The notes: generated by a model from the letters alone, not told the origin. Positions 1-7,311 are shown, numbered from the stretch's first letter. The stretch is DNA of 45,325 nt from Mycoplasmatota bacterium (GCA_027859085.1 JAQIBJ010000052.1:1-45325); one strand, 5' to 3'. Numbers and translations are program-made.

Positions 1-119
1 GTTTTTAAAGCAAGTGTAACAAAGTAGTCTTTGACAACGATTGCCTCATCAATCTCTTCTTCTTGACTTGCTAATGCAATATAGTTTTGAAACAAATCAG
101 TGTTTTCGTGTAATTTCAT
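1..119 (-). CDS. AbiEii-type nucleotidyltransferase toxin, N-terminal part only (runs off window)
   Basis: The reading frame starts at ATG 117-119 and continues off the left edge. The visible start reads MKLHENTDLFQNYIALAS and then contains the motif VKDYFVTLALK. A KDYxV motif shortly after such a start is typical of the AbiEii/AbiGii toxin family, nucleotidyltransferases that act as the toxin of type IV toxin-antitoxin and phage abortive infection systems. The start codon lies inside the last codons of the upstream AbiEi-like gene (23-bp overlap), the usual arrangement of abiEi-abiEii. The catalytic part lies outside the window, so whether the gene is intact cannot be judged. Confidence 0.75.
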   Translation of the reverse strand, partial: MKLHENTDLFQNYIALASQEEEIDEAIVVKDYFVTLALK

Positions 120-732
120 AATCAATGACTCCTTTGACAATGTTACGTAAATTAATAAAGCGATTTCCTTTATAATGAATACTATATTTAACTAATAAAT
201 CTTTATCTAATTTCAAGTCAAGAAACAGATCAGATAGTTTCTCAATACTTTCATTAAAATGATAATCGCTTAAATCAATATGTTTTATGATTTCTAAGAA
301 TTCCATATATTGTATATTATCCTTGTTGATTTCAAACTTGGGAGAAGAAACAATTACTTTCCCTTTATATTCCTTTTTCGATCTAGTATTTGAAGAGACA
401 TTATTACTCAATATTTCATAATATTCTGAAACTTGAGAAGTAAATTTATATTTATATAGCAAATATGCTCCTGAGCGTATTCCATTGTTATTTTTTTGAT
501 ATTTCTTATAAATAATATCATTAATGGAAGGTTTTAAATCTTCAAACTTTTTATTAGAGCTTTGAATATAATAAATTCCGTTCTCGAATCTTTTTAAAAC
601 ACCAAAAAGAACCATATTTGATAAGGCTTGATTAAACGAGTTTTCATTATTAATTCGAATAACTTTCTTTAGTTCATCTTTTAAGATTGGTTCACGTTCC
701 TGAAATAAATTATGAAGTACATCTGCATACAT
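97..732 (-). CDS. AbiEi-like winged-helix antitoxin (DUF6088-like)
   Basis: About 211 residues from the chosen start. I prefer the internal ATG at 730-732 over one 24 bases upstream because AGAAGGTG lies just ahead of it. The N-terminal ~60 residues (DELKKVI, then SNMVLFGVLKRFENGIYYI) have the winged-helix layout of AbiEi/DUF6088 antitoxins, which repress their own promoter and neutralise the AbiEii toxin. The C-terminal part ends in an acidic-basic helical stretch as in that family. The stop TGA at 97-99 is overlapped by the toxin start, so the two genes are translationally coupled. Family assignment is by pattern; the following toxin gene supports it strongly. Confidence 0.7.
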   Translation of the reverse strand: MYADVLHNLFQEREPILKDELKKVIRINNENSFNQALSNMVLFGVLKRFENGIYYIQSSNKKFEDLKPSINDIIYKKYQKNNNGIRSGAYLLYKYKFTSQVSEYYEILSNNVSSNTRSKKEYKGKVIVSSPKFEINKDNIQYMEFLEIIKHIDLSDYHFNESIEKLSDLFLDLKLDKDLLVKYSIHYKGNRFINLRNIVKGVIDYEITRKH

Positions 733-772
733 ATTAACACCTTCTTTTATATGCAATATATTTTATATAATA

Positions 773-806
773 ATTATAGCGTTATAAATTACTTTTGTAA
801 AGTATT
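773..806 (-). promoter_or_regulatory. Promoter and imperfect palindrome upstream of the AbiE operon
   Basis: Read on the minus strand, TTTACA (796-801) and TATAAT (773-778) are separated by 17 bases, a near-consensus sigma-A promoter. The -35 box sits in an imperfect inverted repeat (788-795 / 799-806), a plausible autoregulatory operator for AbiEi. Confidence 0.6.
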
Positions 807-1070
807 TGATTGAATTGTATTACATCTTTTTTAGAGAACCTTAGTTTGCCTTATTATAGAGTTGCATTTAATCACTATATTGAGTAATTCAAGTACTTCA
901 ATAAAATAATGCTTAAGTGTGAAATTAAAGTAAAATTATAGAATTAGTGTGAAAAAAAATTTGCTTTTTTCAGATTTACTAAATTAAATCATCACCATAT
1001 AGAGACATTAAGTATCATTCTGCGTTGTCTGAAAGATTAAAAATGGTAATTTTACCTATAAAACGAAAAA
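807..1070. other. Intergenic stretch without a convincing gene
   Basis: Very AT-rich. I see no open frame of useful length on either strand. A minus-strand frame near 960-1030 reads FNLSDNAE, TGA, YLMSLYGDDLI, which looks protein-like but runs through a terminator and has no start, so it is at most a coding remnant. Confidence 0.4.
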
Positions 1071-1094
1071 AAATGACAGATTTAGTCTGTCATT
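1063..1094 (-). terminator. Intrinsic terminator (minus strand)
   Basis: AATGACAGA (1072-1080) and TCTGTCATT (1086-1094) form a perfect 9-bp stem with a 5-base loop. On the minus strand the stem is followed by an eight-base T run (1063-1070). It probably ends the transcript of the ATPase/RloB-like operon. Confidence 0.75.
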
Positions 1095-1134
1095 AAGGTA
1101 ATTGTAGATTTGAGTGTAAAGGATGTTAAGACGT

Positions 1135-1248
1135 TCATAGAAACGACATAGTAATCGACAGTTCTATATGATTGGTGACTGTAGGGTTACCTTCTTCAAA
1201 TTTCTTCTTAATTATCATTAAATAATCATATTGCTTTTTTGATAACAT
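1135..1248 (-). CDS. Possible 37-aa small ORF or gene remnant
   Basis: ATG at 1246-1248, preceded by AGGCAGGAA, opens a 37-codon frame starting MLSKKQYDYLMIIKKKFEEG and ending in TGA at 1135-1137. It lies between the RloB-like gene and the terminator. The start looks like the first helices of a small DNA-binding protein, but the frame is short and unrecognised. It may be the degraded front of a longer gene. Confidence 0.3.
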   Translation of the reverse strand: MLSKKQYDYLMIIKKKFEEGNPTVTNHIELSITMSFL

Positions 1249-1286
1249 TTCCTGCCTACTTTACTAACTTAATTAAATATCCCATT

Positions 1287-1820
1287 TCATGTTTTTATTA
1301 TATCAAACTTATTTAGCACTGTTAATATATTACTTTTATGTGATGCATTCACATTAGAAAGTGCTTCAAGATTGGTTTTATTTACTTTTTCTATTTGATG
1401 TCTACTAATAAACTGAAGTACTTTTTGCTTTTTCTCTTTGTTGACTATTGTACCCCACATTACATCTTCAACTGTTTTAACAAATCAGACTAATTGATGC
1501 TTTTGTTCTTCACAGTACTTCTTTACATCAATCTCAAATTGATTATCACGATAATCTTGTGCATTAAGATCTTTGTCAAAAACATATATGACATAAGATT
1601 TTCCGCTACCTGTAACTTGATAATCTCTGACGTACTTATCAATTTTCTTTAATGTCTTTGGGTGATTATAGTTGAATTTACCACTCATATATACATATGA
1701 AATCTTATTCTCTCCAACATTAAAATATTGATTTAAAACTTGATTGATATATTTATTGTCAATGGCTGCTTTCTCTGTGGATTCTACACAAAATATCAGT
1801 TGAATATAATCATCACTCAT
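1287..1820 (-). pseudogene. RloB-like (Toprim-like) protein gene with one in-frame TGA
   Basis: The frame starts at ATG 1818-1820, overlaps the upstream ATPase stop, and reaches TGA at 1485-1487 after 111 codons. The same frame then stays open for another 65 codons to a stop at 1287-1289, giving about 177 residues, close to the usual ~180 of RloB-like proteins. Visible motifs: IFCVESTEK near the N-terminus (acidic residue of a Toprim-like site), YVFDKD at about residue 80 (DxD), and, across the TGA, HQLV-(TGA)-FVKTVEDV. I infer that the interrupted position was Trp, since family members have LVWF-type sequence here. RloB-like proteins pair with AAA ATPases in abortive-infection-type modules. 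Either the gene is inactivated by a nonsense mutation, or the TGA is read through, or the base is a sequencing error. Confidence 0.65.
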
Positions 1821-3141
1821 TCGAGAACACCCCTAAGAAAGCTTCAGCTTCAAGATTGAAAGGAAGTCCTTGAACCATTCCTTTTTTATATAAATTGGCT
1901 GGAGAATAATTTCCTATTTGTGTCCAAGAAGTGAGTTTTCCTGACATAGACATAAAATCAATAGAATTCTTTTTAGATTTTAATGTTTCCATTGGTGATA
2001 CATTGTGTGTTGTAAAGATTAATTGACCATTAGAATATTCAGAAATATACTCTATTAATTTGACTAAATAAATATCATTGATGTGTGAATCTAGATCATC
2101 AATAACTAAAATGCCACCCATTGATAAATGTTTTAGTGAAGAATAAAGATTCATTAGCTTTTTAATCCCAACGCTCTCTAGTTCTATATCTATTGAATAA
2201 TCACCATAATCAATAAAATCATTCACACTGTAAACATCTTCTTCTTTAGAGGATTTTACTAATTTGGATTCAACTTTTATATCTTTGATATTTGGTTTAA
2301 ATAACTTAATAAATATTGCTTTCTTTTTTGCTTCTTCTTTATAATCATTTAGTTCGTCTTCTGATAATAGTTTAGCATTATACCCTGTCTCTTCAGTGAC
2401 TTTGATTAATTCTTGATTTTCTTGTCTATACTTTAATATTTTCATTAGTTTCTCAGTATTATATGTGACAGCTGGTAAGTGATTATCTTTAGCGTCTAAA
2501 ATAATTCTTGTCCCATACACAAGTACAAAAAGAGGCTCAATAGAATCAAAGCTACCTTCTAAATGATTTTTAATTTTACCAGTTTCTTTAAAACCTTTTT
2601 TATATAACTCCAAAAATATTTCAGCAAAACTTCTTTTTTTTAACAAATTAGTAAATTCATTTTTAAGTGAAGGTTGTAAGTCATAATTAATAAAAACTCC
2701 GTCCTTACTCTCAATGATAATTTTCTCTTTTGCATATTCGCTTATTTTTTTCGAATATTTTTCATAGATAATTTCAAATGATGCATTCTTATATGCTATG
2801 TTAATTTCATAAGTATAAATTTCAGGTCTTTCATTTCCGTTAGCGTAAAAGAAATCTGCCTTTATTTGGATAGTTTTACAAACTTTATTCATCAATTCAT
2901 ATAAGTATTTAGCGTTATCAGGATCATATAAATATCCATTCTCTCTAATAATATCTCTTAATACTTGAAAAGCATGAACTAAGGCAGTTTTCCCACTACC
3001 GTTTGGGCCGTATATAGTTTTAATATTATAGTTTCTTAATTCAGAAAAAACCTTAATCTCTTTCTTTGAGAAAATAAGTTCAACCTCATTGCAAAGATTT
3101 TTAATTCCTTTGATTGATATGTTTCTTAAATATACCGGCAT
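1813..3141 (-). CDS. AAA ATPase, SMC/OLD-like, partner of the RloB-like protein
   Basis: About 442 residues from ATG 3139-3141, chosen because GGAGG lies 8 bases upstream; earlier in-frame starts lack a good site. The N-terminus MPVYLRNISIKGIKNL leads to the Walker A motif YGPNGSGKTALVHAF (about residue 45). Near the C-terminus GGILVIDDLDSHIND is the ABC-type Walker B (an unusual DDLD), followed by LIFTTHNVSPMETL with the switch His. The ending GLPFNLEAEAFLGVF is typical of ATPases paired with RloB-like proteins. These two-gene modules (compare AbiL-type systems) are thought to act in phage defence; that role is inferred. The stop TGA (1813-1815) overlaps the start of the RloB-like gene. Confidence 0.8.
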   Translation of the reverse strand: MPVYLRNISIKGIKNLCNEVELIFSKKEIKVFSELRNYNIKTIYGPNGSGKTALVHAFQVLRDIIRENGYLYDPDNAKYLYELMNKVCKTIQIKADFFYANGNERPEIYTYEINIAYKNASFEIIYEKYSKKISEYAKEKIIIESKDGVFINYDLQPSLKNEFTNLLKKRSFAEIFLELYKKGFKETGKIKNHLEGSFDSIEPLFVLVYGTRIILDAKDNHLPAVTYNTEKLMKILKYRQENQELIKVTEETGYNAKLLSEDELNDYKEEAKKKAIFIKLFKPNIKDIKVESKLVKSSKEEDVYSVNDFIDYGDYSIDIELESVGIKKLMNLYSSLKHLSMGGILVIDDLDSHINDIYLVKLIEYISEYSNGQLIFTTHNVSPMETLKSKKNSIDFMSMSGKLTSWTQIGNYSPANLYKKGMVQGLPFNLEAEAFLGVFSNE

Positions 3142-3179
3142 TTCTCTTTCCTCCATAAAATATAATTCATTATGAATAT

Positions 3180-3269
3180 ATTTTACCACTATGGCCCCCA
3201 ATAAATCAAAGTCTTTTTAACATTTTGTTAATATTTATTGTATTTTAACTGGTAAAATGTATATTTTAC
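3180..3269 (-). promoter_or_regulatory. Promoter and upstream palindrome of the ATPase/RloB-like operon
   Basis: On the minus strand TTGATT (3204-3209) and TAAAAT (3180-3185) are 18 bases apart, ahead of the GGAGG site. About 45 bases further upstream is a perfect 7-bp palindrome GTAAAAT-N4-ATTTTAC (3252-3269), possibly an operator. Confidence 0.45.
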
Positions 3270-3334
3270 TGATATTTCTTATTAAAAAGTTAGAATCATC
3301 TATATGGTTATAAGTATATAAATAAGGTAGGAAA

Positions 3335-3370
3335 TAAAAAAATGCAAAAATTAAATAGATTTTTGCATTT
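3335..3370 (-). terminator. Terminator overlapping the end of the SecB-like gene
   Basis: AATGCAAAAAT and ATTTTTGCATT pair around the last codons of the chaperone gene. On the minus strand the hairpin is followed by a run of T, so it ends the toxin-antitoxin-chaperone operon. Confidence 0.65.
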
Positions 3371-3776
3371 CTTGATTGTTAAATAATTTCGAAATATTCA
3401 TTATAGGTAATGTATATGGTGGAACATTCCCATTCATTGTAATTGTTGATAAAAGGTTTCTAAGATAAGGAAACAAAATTGCTGTAGAGTTATCTTTAGT
3501 TATTATACTTAGATCCTCTGATTGCCAGTTTTTAAGATTAAAGTCCGCTGATATTGAAGCTTCAGCAAAAAATGGTATGTTGACATTTTGATTGTTTTTA
3601 CATATTTTAACTGATATAGATAATCTAAAAATGTCTTCATTAATAGTCTCAAAATCTCTTGAAAAATCTGGGTTAATATTAATTTTTTTATTTTTCAATT
3701 CAAATTTTGGATTAAGTTCAAAATATGTTTTTACAACTTTATACTTTAAGAGTTTCATTTCACTATTACCGTTCAC
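3351..3776 (-). CDS. SecB-like chaperone of a toxin-antitoxin-chaperone (TAC) module
   Basis: 141 residues. It starts with GTG at 3774-3776: AAGGAGG lies 8 bases upstream, embedded in the last codons of the antitoxin gene, and the two genes overlap by 11 bases, so translation is coupled. The second half carries the SecB-family signature: FFAEASISADF, then ILFPYLRNLLSTITMNG, then PPYTLPIMNISKLF. SecB-like chaperones in TAC operons bind a C-terminal addiction segment of their antitoxin and protect it from degradation, so loss of chaperone capacity frees the toxin. The gene is third in a toxin, antitoxin, chaperone order on the minus strand, as in MqsRAC-type operons. A second SecB-like gene lies at 36726-37136. 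Confidence 0.8.
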   Translation of the reverse strand: MNGNSEMKLLKYKVVKTYFELNPKFELKNKKININPDFSRDFETINEDIFRLSISVKICKNNQNVNIPFFAEASISADFNLKNWQSEDLSIITKDNSTAILFPYLRNLLSTITMNGNVPPYTLPIMNISKLFNNQEMQKSI

Positions 3777-4314
3777 TAACTAGCCCTCCTTGGTGACCAA
3801 CTGTTTGATATGTGAGATCGCATTGGTCTTGATAAGTATATTCAAAGGTTGGATTTATTTCTTGATAAGTTTTTTTGGTAATTTTAATATTTTCATTCTC
3901 TTTTAGCTTATCCATGTTTAATTTCCATAAAAGAAAGAAATTAGGTTCGTTTTTTATTAATCTTAATAGATTATCATGGGTTGAATCTTGTATGGAACCA
4001 TTTTCATATCTTGTAATTGTTTTAATACCAAAGCCAAGTATTCTCGAAAGAGCAGACTGAGAAAGTCCATACTTTTTTCTTATATTAATAATTTCTTTAG
4101 AAGTCAACAAATTCTGTGTTTTCTTATACTCATCAAATACAATAATATCATTTTTTATTTCGTTATTTTTATCATAAACTTCAGAATCACATTGTCTACA
4201 CTTTATAACGTTAATCGTTGCTTTTACTTTAACACCTTTCACATCAAATTGATCCGTAATTTTTTCCTCATATGTTTCTTGCATTTTATTACATACATCA
4301 CAATATTTTTTCAT
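3766..4314 (-). CDS. mqsA: MqsA-like antitoxin: zinc-finger plus HTH with C-terminal chaperone-addiction extension
   Basis: About 182 residues. Of the tandem ATG codons I prefer the second (4312-4314), 7 bases from GGGGG. The N-terminal YgiT/MqsA-type zinc-binding domain has two CxxC pairs (Cys5/Cys8 and Cys39/Cys42). A HTH follows at about residues 70-125 (LTSKEIINIRKKYGLSQSAL, then GFGIKTITRYENG). The last ~45 residues are an extension absent from plain MqsA, rich in aromatic residues (INPTFEYTYQDQ); by analogy with known TAC antitoxins this is the likely chaperone-addiction segment. The protein should bind and neutralise the MqsR-like toxin and repress the operon. It lies 18 bases downstream of the toxin gene. 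Confidence 0.8.
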   Translation of the reverse strand: MKKYCDVCNKMQETYEEKITDQFDVKGVKVKATINVIKCRQCDSEVYDKNNEIKNDIIVFDEYKKTQNLLTSKEIINIRKKYGLSQSALSRILGFGIKTITRYENGSIQDSTHDNLLRLIKNEPNFFLLWKLNMDKLKENENIKITKKTYQEINPTFEYTYQDQCDLTYQTVGHQGGLVSER

Positions 4315-4332
4315 CATCTTTCCCCCTAATTA

Positions 4333-4662
4333 TTAAAGCATATTATCGATATGACAACTTAATGCCCTTACCGAACCATTATCGTTAATAATCTCTATTT
4401 CTGTAATCTTTATATAAATCACTGTACCATTGTAATTATGTTTAAAGACCCAAAGCTTACTTGACCGACTTACATCATGGTCATCCACTGGTCCTTTAAT
4501 ATACTCATCTTTTGTTAAATTTCTTATCATATCTTCTTGTTCGCCTATAGTGATACCAAGCCGATATCTAGTTCGACGATTTTTGTCTGTTGGGATGACG
4601 ATAATCTCATCAACAGTTTTTATTGATCTTAAAAATTTACTAATTGTGGAATCGTCAACCAT
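4333..4662 (-). CDS. mqsR: MqsR-family mRNA interferase toxin
   Basis: 109 residues, start ATG 4660-4662 with GAGGAGG at 4669-4675. The order of motifs fits MqsR-family toxins: a helical N-terminus, LGITIGEQEDMIRNLTKDEY, the GP..D turn (KGPVDDHD), then LWVFKHNYNGTVIYIKITEI and a final strand with RALSCHID. MqsR is a RelE-fold ribonuclease that cleaves mRNA. Toxin-first order is typical of mqsRA. It is the first gene of a three-gene operon with its own promoter and operator. Confidence 0.72.
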   Translation of the reverse strand: MVDDSTISKFLRSIKTVDEIIVIPTDKNRRTRYRLGITIGEQEDMIRNLTKDEYIKGPVDDHDVSRSSKLWVFKHNYNGTVIYIKITEIEIINDNGSVRALSCHIDNML

Positions 4663-4678
4663 ATTAACCTCCTCTTTG

Positions 4679-4722
4679 GTATCATGTGATACTATTATAC
4701 ATCATAGTTATTTCTATTGCAA
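4679..4722 (-). promoter_or_regulatory. TAC operon promoter with palindromic operator
   Basis: On the minus strand TTGCAA (4717-4722), 17 bases, TATAAT (4694-4699). Just downstream of the -10 is the palindrome GTATCATGTGATAC (4679-4692), placed over the expected transcription start. This is a good candidate for MqsA-type autorepression. Confidence 0.7.
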
Positions 4723-4936
4723 TCAAGTTTAACCATTTTTTAAAATTATTTAATACTACTTTCAGAACACACATTAAAATGGTAAAGAATAAAAATGTAT
4801 TAAATCGTAATAAGAGAAGTAATATCCAATCCATCAATTTCCATATATACCCTTGCAACCAAGTGCTAGATAAACGTAACCTAATTCATACCTCAAGTTA
4901 CACTTATTTACTATTAACTATTACTAATAATTAACT
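4723..4936. other. Intergenic stretch, no gene seen
   Basis: AT-rich. Open frames on the plus strand have neither ribosome binding sites nor family motifs. The minus strand is crowded with stops. Confidence 0.4.
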
Positions 4937-5021
4937 GGAATTCTCACAGCTAATATCCCAATTCATATGAAGAATAAAATTAATAACGAAGAAATTTTTA
5001 GCATTATAAAACCATTCAATT
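4937..5021. repeat. Junction repeat, copy 1
   Basis: Shares TGGAATTCTCACA (4937-4949) and a 40-base block (4982-5021, about 33 of 40 identical by eye) with 7126-7138 and 7182-7221, in the same order and orientation. The minus-strand codons over the first block read AVRIPV, like the VRIPIQ of the recombinase remnant at copy 2. The two copies bracket a 2.2-kb segment holding the lipoprotein, a broken ORF and phd-doc. Confidence 0.55.
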
Positions 5022-5041
5022 AACTTTGAATGGTTTTTTAT
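5007..5041. terminator. Bidirectional terminator after the lipoprotein gene
   Basis: AAACCATTCAA and TTGAATGGTTT form an 11-bp stem around a short AT-rich loop, with T-rich flanks on both strands. It lies just downstream of the minus-strand lipoprotein gene. Confidence 0.65.
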
Positions 5042-5055
5042 ATTGCTTTTTCTAA

Positions 5056-5826
5056 CTAAAATTCCCAATCAACTTCTTCATATCCATCTATATAATCAGA
5101 CATAAAGTCTTTGGCTGACATATCTTCTTCACGATATATTGAATACTCTTCTTTATTGGGTTCTAATTTAATATAAAATGACCCATTAGAAAATCTCATA
5201 ATCACATTAATCCTTTTTTGATAATATTCAGCGAATCCTTCTGTTAAAACATAATTTAATAAACTATTATCATCTTCATTAGAAGAACCATCTTTTCTGA
5301 TAGTTACAGTTTTAGACAATCCATCCGTATCTTTATCGACACCTGTTATTGCTGAAAAAGCGGTAATATTACTATTATTAAAATCAAATCTAATCATTAA
5401 AAAAATTGGATATTCTGTATTTGCTTCCAAATCTTGTCTCATTTGTAAAAACAACATTTCTGCTTGGTCATAAGTGCTTTCATTCATCTCTAAGTCTTCA
5501 AAGCTAACCACTAATGTAAAATTTAGTGCAGAGACAAATTCATCTTTTGAATTCTTTAATCCCTTAGTAAAATCATGATTTAGATTTATTAACTCATAAG
5601 TATTGTCCATTAAATCATAACTTTGTAAGTATATGTTTAAATCATCTTTAACTGAATCTTCATCATAAGTAATTATAATCTTATCCAAACGATCATTTAA
5701 AGGGTCAGTTATAGAAGTAATATCATAACCTGATGATTCAACTTCTGGTATTTCTATCTTATTACCACAGGAAACTAATGTGATACCCAATATAAGAAAA
5801 ACTAACAAATAAAATATCTTTTTCAT
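5056..5826 (-). CDS. Secreted lipoprotein of unknown function
   Basis: About 256 residues from ATG 5824-5826, which has AAGGTGGTG upstream; the longer frame upstream lacks a site. MKKIFYLLVFLILGITLVSC is a lipoprotein signal peptide with lipobox LVSC, so the mature protein would begin at Cys20 and be anchored to the outer membrane face. The rest is acidic (Asp/Glu/Asn-rich) with no motif I recognise. It sits alone between a terminator and a broken ORF in the toxin-antitoxin island, inside a segment bracketed by repeated junction sequences. Confidence 0.75.
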   Translation of the reverse strand: MKKIFYLLVFLILGITLVSCGNKIEIPEVESSGYDITSITDPLNDRLDKIIITYDEDSVKDDLNIYLQSYDLMDNTYELINLNHDFTKGLKNSKDEFVSALNFTLVVSFEDLEMNESTYDQAEMLFLQMRQDLEANTEYPIFLMIRFDFNNSNITAFSAITGVDKDTDGLSKTVTIRKDGSSNEDDNSLLNYVLTEGFAEYYQKRINVIMRFSNGSFYIKLEPNKEEYSIYREEDMSAKDFMSDYIDGYEEVDWEF

Positions 5827-5933
5827 AAACACCACCTTATTATTTTGTATTATATTATTTCTGTCAAAGCATTTCAAGGGACTGTCAAGAATTAGGTTAT
5901 TTTATTATTTTAATCGATTTAATATTATCCATA

Positions 5934-6149
5934 TTAAATAATCAGTCGCATAGGATAAAATAGTTTCATAAATCAAAGAAAATCGTAATCTACTCCAATT
6001 AACTCTTCTTTCGTGTATTCATCTTTAGACAAAGTAATCATTCGTTCTATTTTTTGAATATAGTCTAAGATATGATCTTCTATAAAATGTCATTTAATGA
6101 CAAATTCAAATGTATCAGAAATATACTTATTTTCTAATAACTTCCACAT
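5934..6149 (-). pseudogene. 72-codon ORF with two in-frame TGA codons, unknown family
   Basis: From ATG 6147-6149 one frame runs to TAA at 5934-5936, interrupted only by TGA at 6090-6092 and 5973-5975. It reads MWKLLENKYISDTFEFVIK, TGA, HFIEDHILDYIQKIERMITL and so on to GVDYDFL, TGA, FMKLFYPMRLII. The composition is protein-like and both TGA positions are in aromatic or hydrophobic surroundings where Trp would fit. It may be the C-terminal fragment of a lost gene. I do not recognise the family. Confidence 0.4.
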
Positions 6150-6158
6150 CTTTAGACT

Positions 6159-6197
6159 AAAAACAGAATCTTAGCAAACCGCTAAAATTCTGTTTTT
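6159..6197 (-). terminator. Terminator of phd-doc
   Basis: AACAGAATCTTAGC and GCTAAAATTCTGTT pair around AAACC with one mismatch. The hairpin lies directly after the doc stop and its minus-strand 3' side is T-rich. Confidence 0.75.
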
Positions 6198-6198
6198 G

Positions 6199-6573
6199 TT
6201 ATTTTGTGATTTGTTTTAACCATATTAATAAATCCTTGTCATTCATTGAACCATCTGCTAAAGATATTCCTACTCTAATAACTTCATCATTAGTTGGTGA
6301 GTAATCAATATCATGAAACCTTAAGAACAAAGCCAACATATGCATTGAGATTCTTTTATTTCCATCAACAAAGGGATGATTCTTATTAAGGGCGTAACAC
6401 AATCTAGCAGCTTTCTCTAATAGGGTTGGATATAGTTCTTTAGAATCATATGTTTGATAAATTGAACTCACCGCCGAATCTAGTAAACCAATATCCTTAA
6501 GACCTAAAGCGCCACCACTTGTTTCTATAATTCTCTTATGAATTTTAATGACTAATTCTTTTGTAAATATCAT
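6199..6573 (-). CDS. doc: Doc-type toxin (Fic fold)
   Basis: 124 residues, the normal size for Doc. The core motif HPFVDGNKRISMHML (about residues 66-80) is the Fic/Doc active-site loop HxFx(D/N)xNKR. Doc inactivates elongation factor Tu by phosphorylation. An N-terminal IIETSGGALGLKDIGLLDSA also fits Doc. The gene overlaps the end of the antitoxin gene by 4 bases (ATGA junction) and is followed by a strong hairpin. It looks intact. Confidence 0.9.
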   Translation of the reverse strand: MIFTKELVIKIHKRIIETSGGALGLKDIGLLDSAVSSIYQTYDSKELYPTLLEKAARLCYALNKNHPFVDGNKRISMHMLALFLRFHDIDYSPTNDEVIRVGISLADGSMNDKDLLIWLKQITK

Positions 6574-6818
6574 TTAGCCAACTCTTTATATGCCACATCA
6601 TATTCTTTTAATAGATTTTCTGAGATATATTTTAATTTAAGTTTTTCATATTCTCTAATAAAATCTTCTCCCATTTTTTCAATATCAAACAAAATATAGG
6701 CTGGTTTGTTTCTTTTGAAAATAACCGTGTCACCAAACTTATTTGCATTCTTTGTAACCTTAGAAAAGTTTTGGTTTGCTTCAGTTATACTAACAATCTT
6801 ATTTGTTGAGATCATCAT
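6570..6818 (-). CDS. phd: Phd/YefM-type antitoxin
   Basis: About 82 residues from ATG 6816-6818, with GGAGG 8 bases upstream; a start five codons earlier overlaps this site. SITEANQNFSKVTKNAN is the Phd/YefM DNA-binding N-terminus, followed by TVIFKRNKPAYILFDIEKM. The flexible C-terminus would bind and block Doc. It is the first gene of the pair and overlaps doc; its promoter carries a palindromic operator. Confidence 0.88.
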   Translation of the reverse strand: MMISTNKIVSITEANQNFSKVTKNANKFGDTVIFKRNKPAYILFDIEKMGEDFIREYEKLKLKYISENLLKEYDVAYKELAK

Positions 6819-6842
6819 ATGACCCACCTCCATTACAATTCT

Positions 6843-6878
6843 ATTATAACATAAAATAGGTATTATTCAACCTATTTT
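6843..6878 (-). promoter_or_regulatory. phd-doc promoter with embedded operator
   Basis: On the minus strand TTGAAT (6865-6870), 16 bases, TATAAT (6843-6848). A perfect 9-bp inverted repeat, AAAATAGGT (6853-6861) and ACCTATTTT (6870-6878), overlaps the spacer and -35 box, as expected for Phd autoregulation. Confidence 0.75.
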
Positions 6879-6986
6879 TATAACTATAAATTTAAGGCTC
6901 TTACTGCACATATTCCCATTTCACTCAAACATTAGTTCATTGATTGTATAGACTTGTCATTCATTTAATTCATTTAACATATTTTT

Positions 6987-7137
6987 CTACTCCTTATTAA
7001 ATAATTCATTGCTGACGCGTTCTACGGTATTATCTTTAATGCGGTTTTAATGATGCGAATAGAGTAGTGTTGTTTCGACATTGGCATGAGGTAATAACTA
7101 TTGGTTTGCTTAAAAAGAACTGAATTGGAATTCTCAC
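6987..7137 (-). pseudogene. Tyrosine recombinase (Xer/phage integrase) C-terminal remnant
   Basis: The minus strand reads HANVETTLLYSHH, a TAA, then NRIKDNTVERVSNELFNKE and a stop. This is the (G)HxxxxTTxxYxH end of tyrosine recombinases with the catalytic Tyr, broken by a nonsense codon. About 30 bases upstream another frame gives DVRIPIQ, the segment that normally precedes the LGH motif. No full gene remains; the matching type of N-terminal fragment is at 8784-8945. Confidence 0.7.
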
Positions 7138-7221
7138 ATCGCTAAAAACCATTTTTAAGTATGGGAAAATGGTATATATTGAATAATGAGGTTATTTTTA
7201 ACAAAATAAAACCATTCAATT
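7126..7221. repeat. Junction repeat, copy 2
   Basis: Second copy of the elements described at 4937-5021: TGGAATTCTCACA at 7126-7138 and the 40-base block at 7182-7221. It overlaps the recombinase remnant on one side and the hipA terminator on the other. Confidence 0.55.
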
Positions 7222-7240
7222 TTAATTATTTTGAATGGCT
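7205..7240 (-). terminator. Terminator of hipBA
   Basis: CCATTCAA and TTGAATGG pair across an AT-rich loop. Read on the minus strand the stem is followed by TTTTATTTTG. It is similar in sequence to the hairpin at 5007-5041. Confidence 0.6.
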
Positions 7241-7311
7241 TTATTTTATTTATCATTACTTAATTCATAATCCACTTCATCAAATTCATTAATTATTTGT
7301 ATTTCAAAGAT

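Noticed and set aside
3592-4934. Several plus-strand ORFs opposite the TAC operon
   Set aside because: Low-complexity Phe/Ile/Leu translations antisense to well-supported genes or in AT-rich gap, without ribosome sites.
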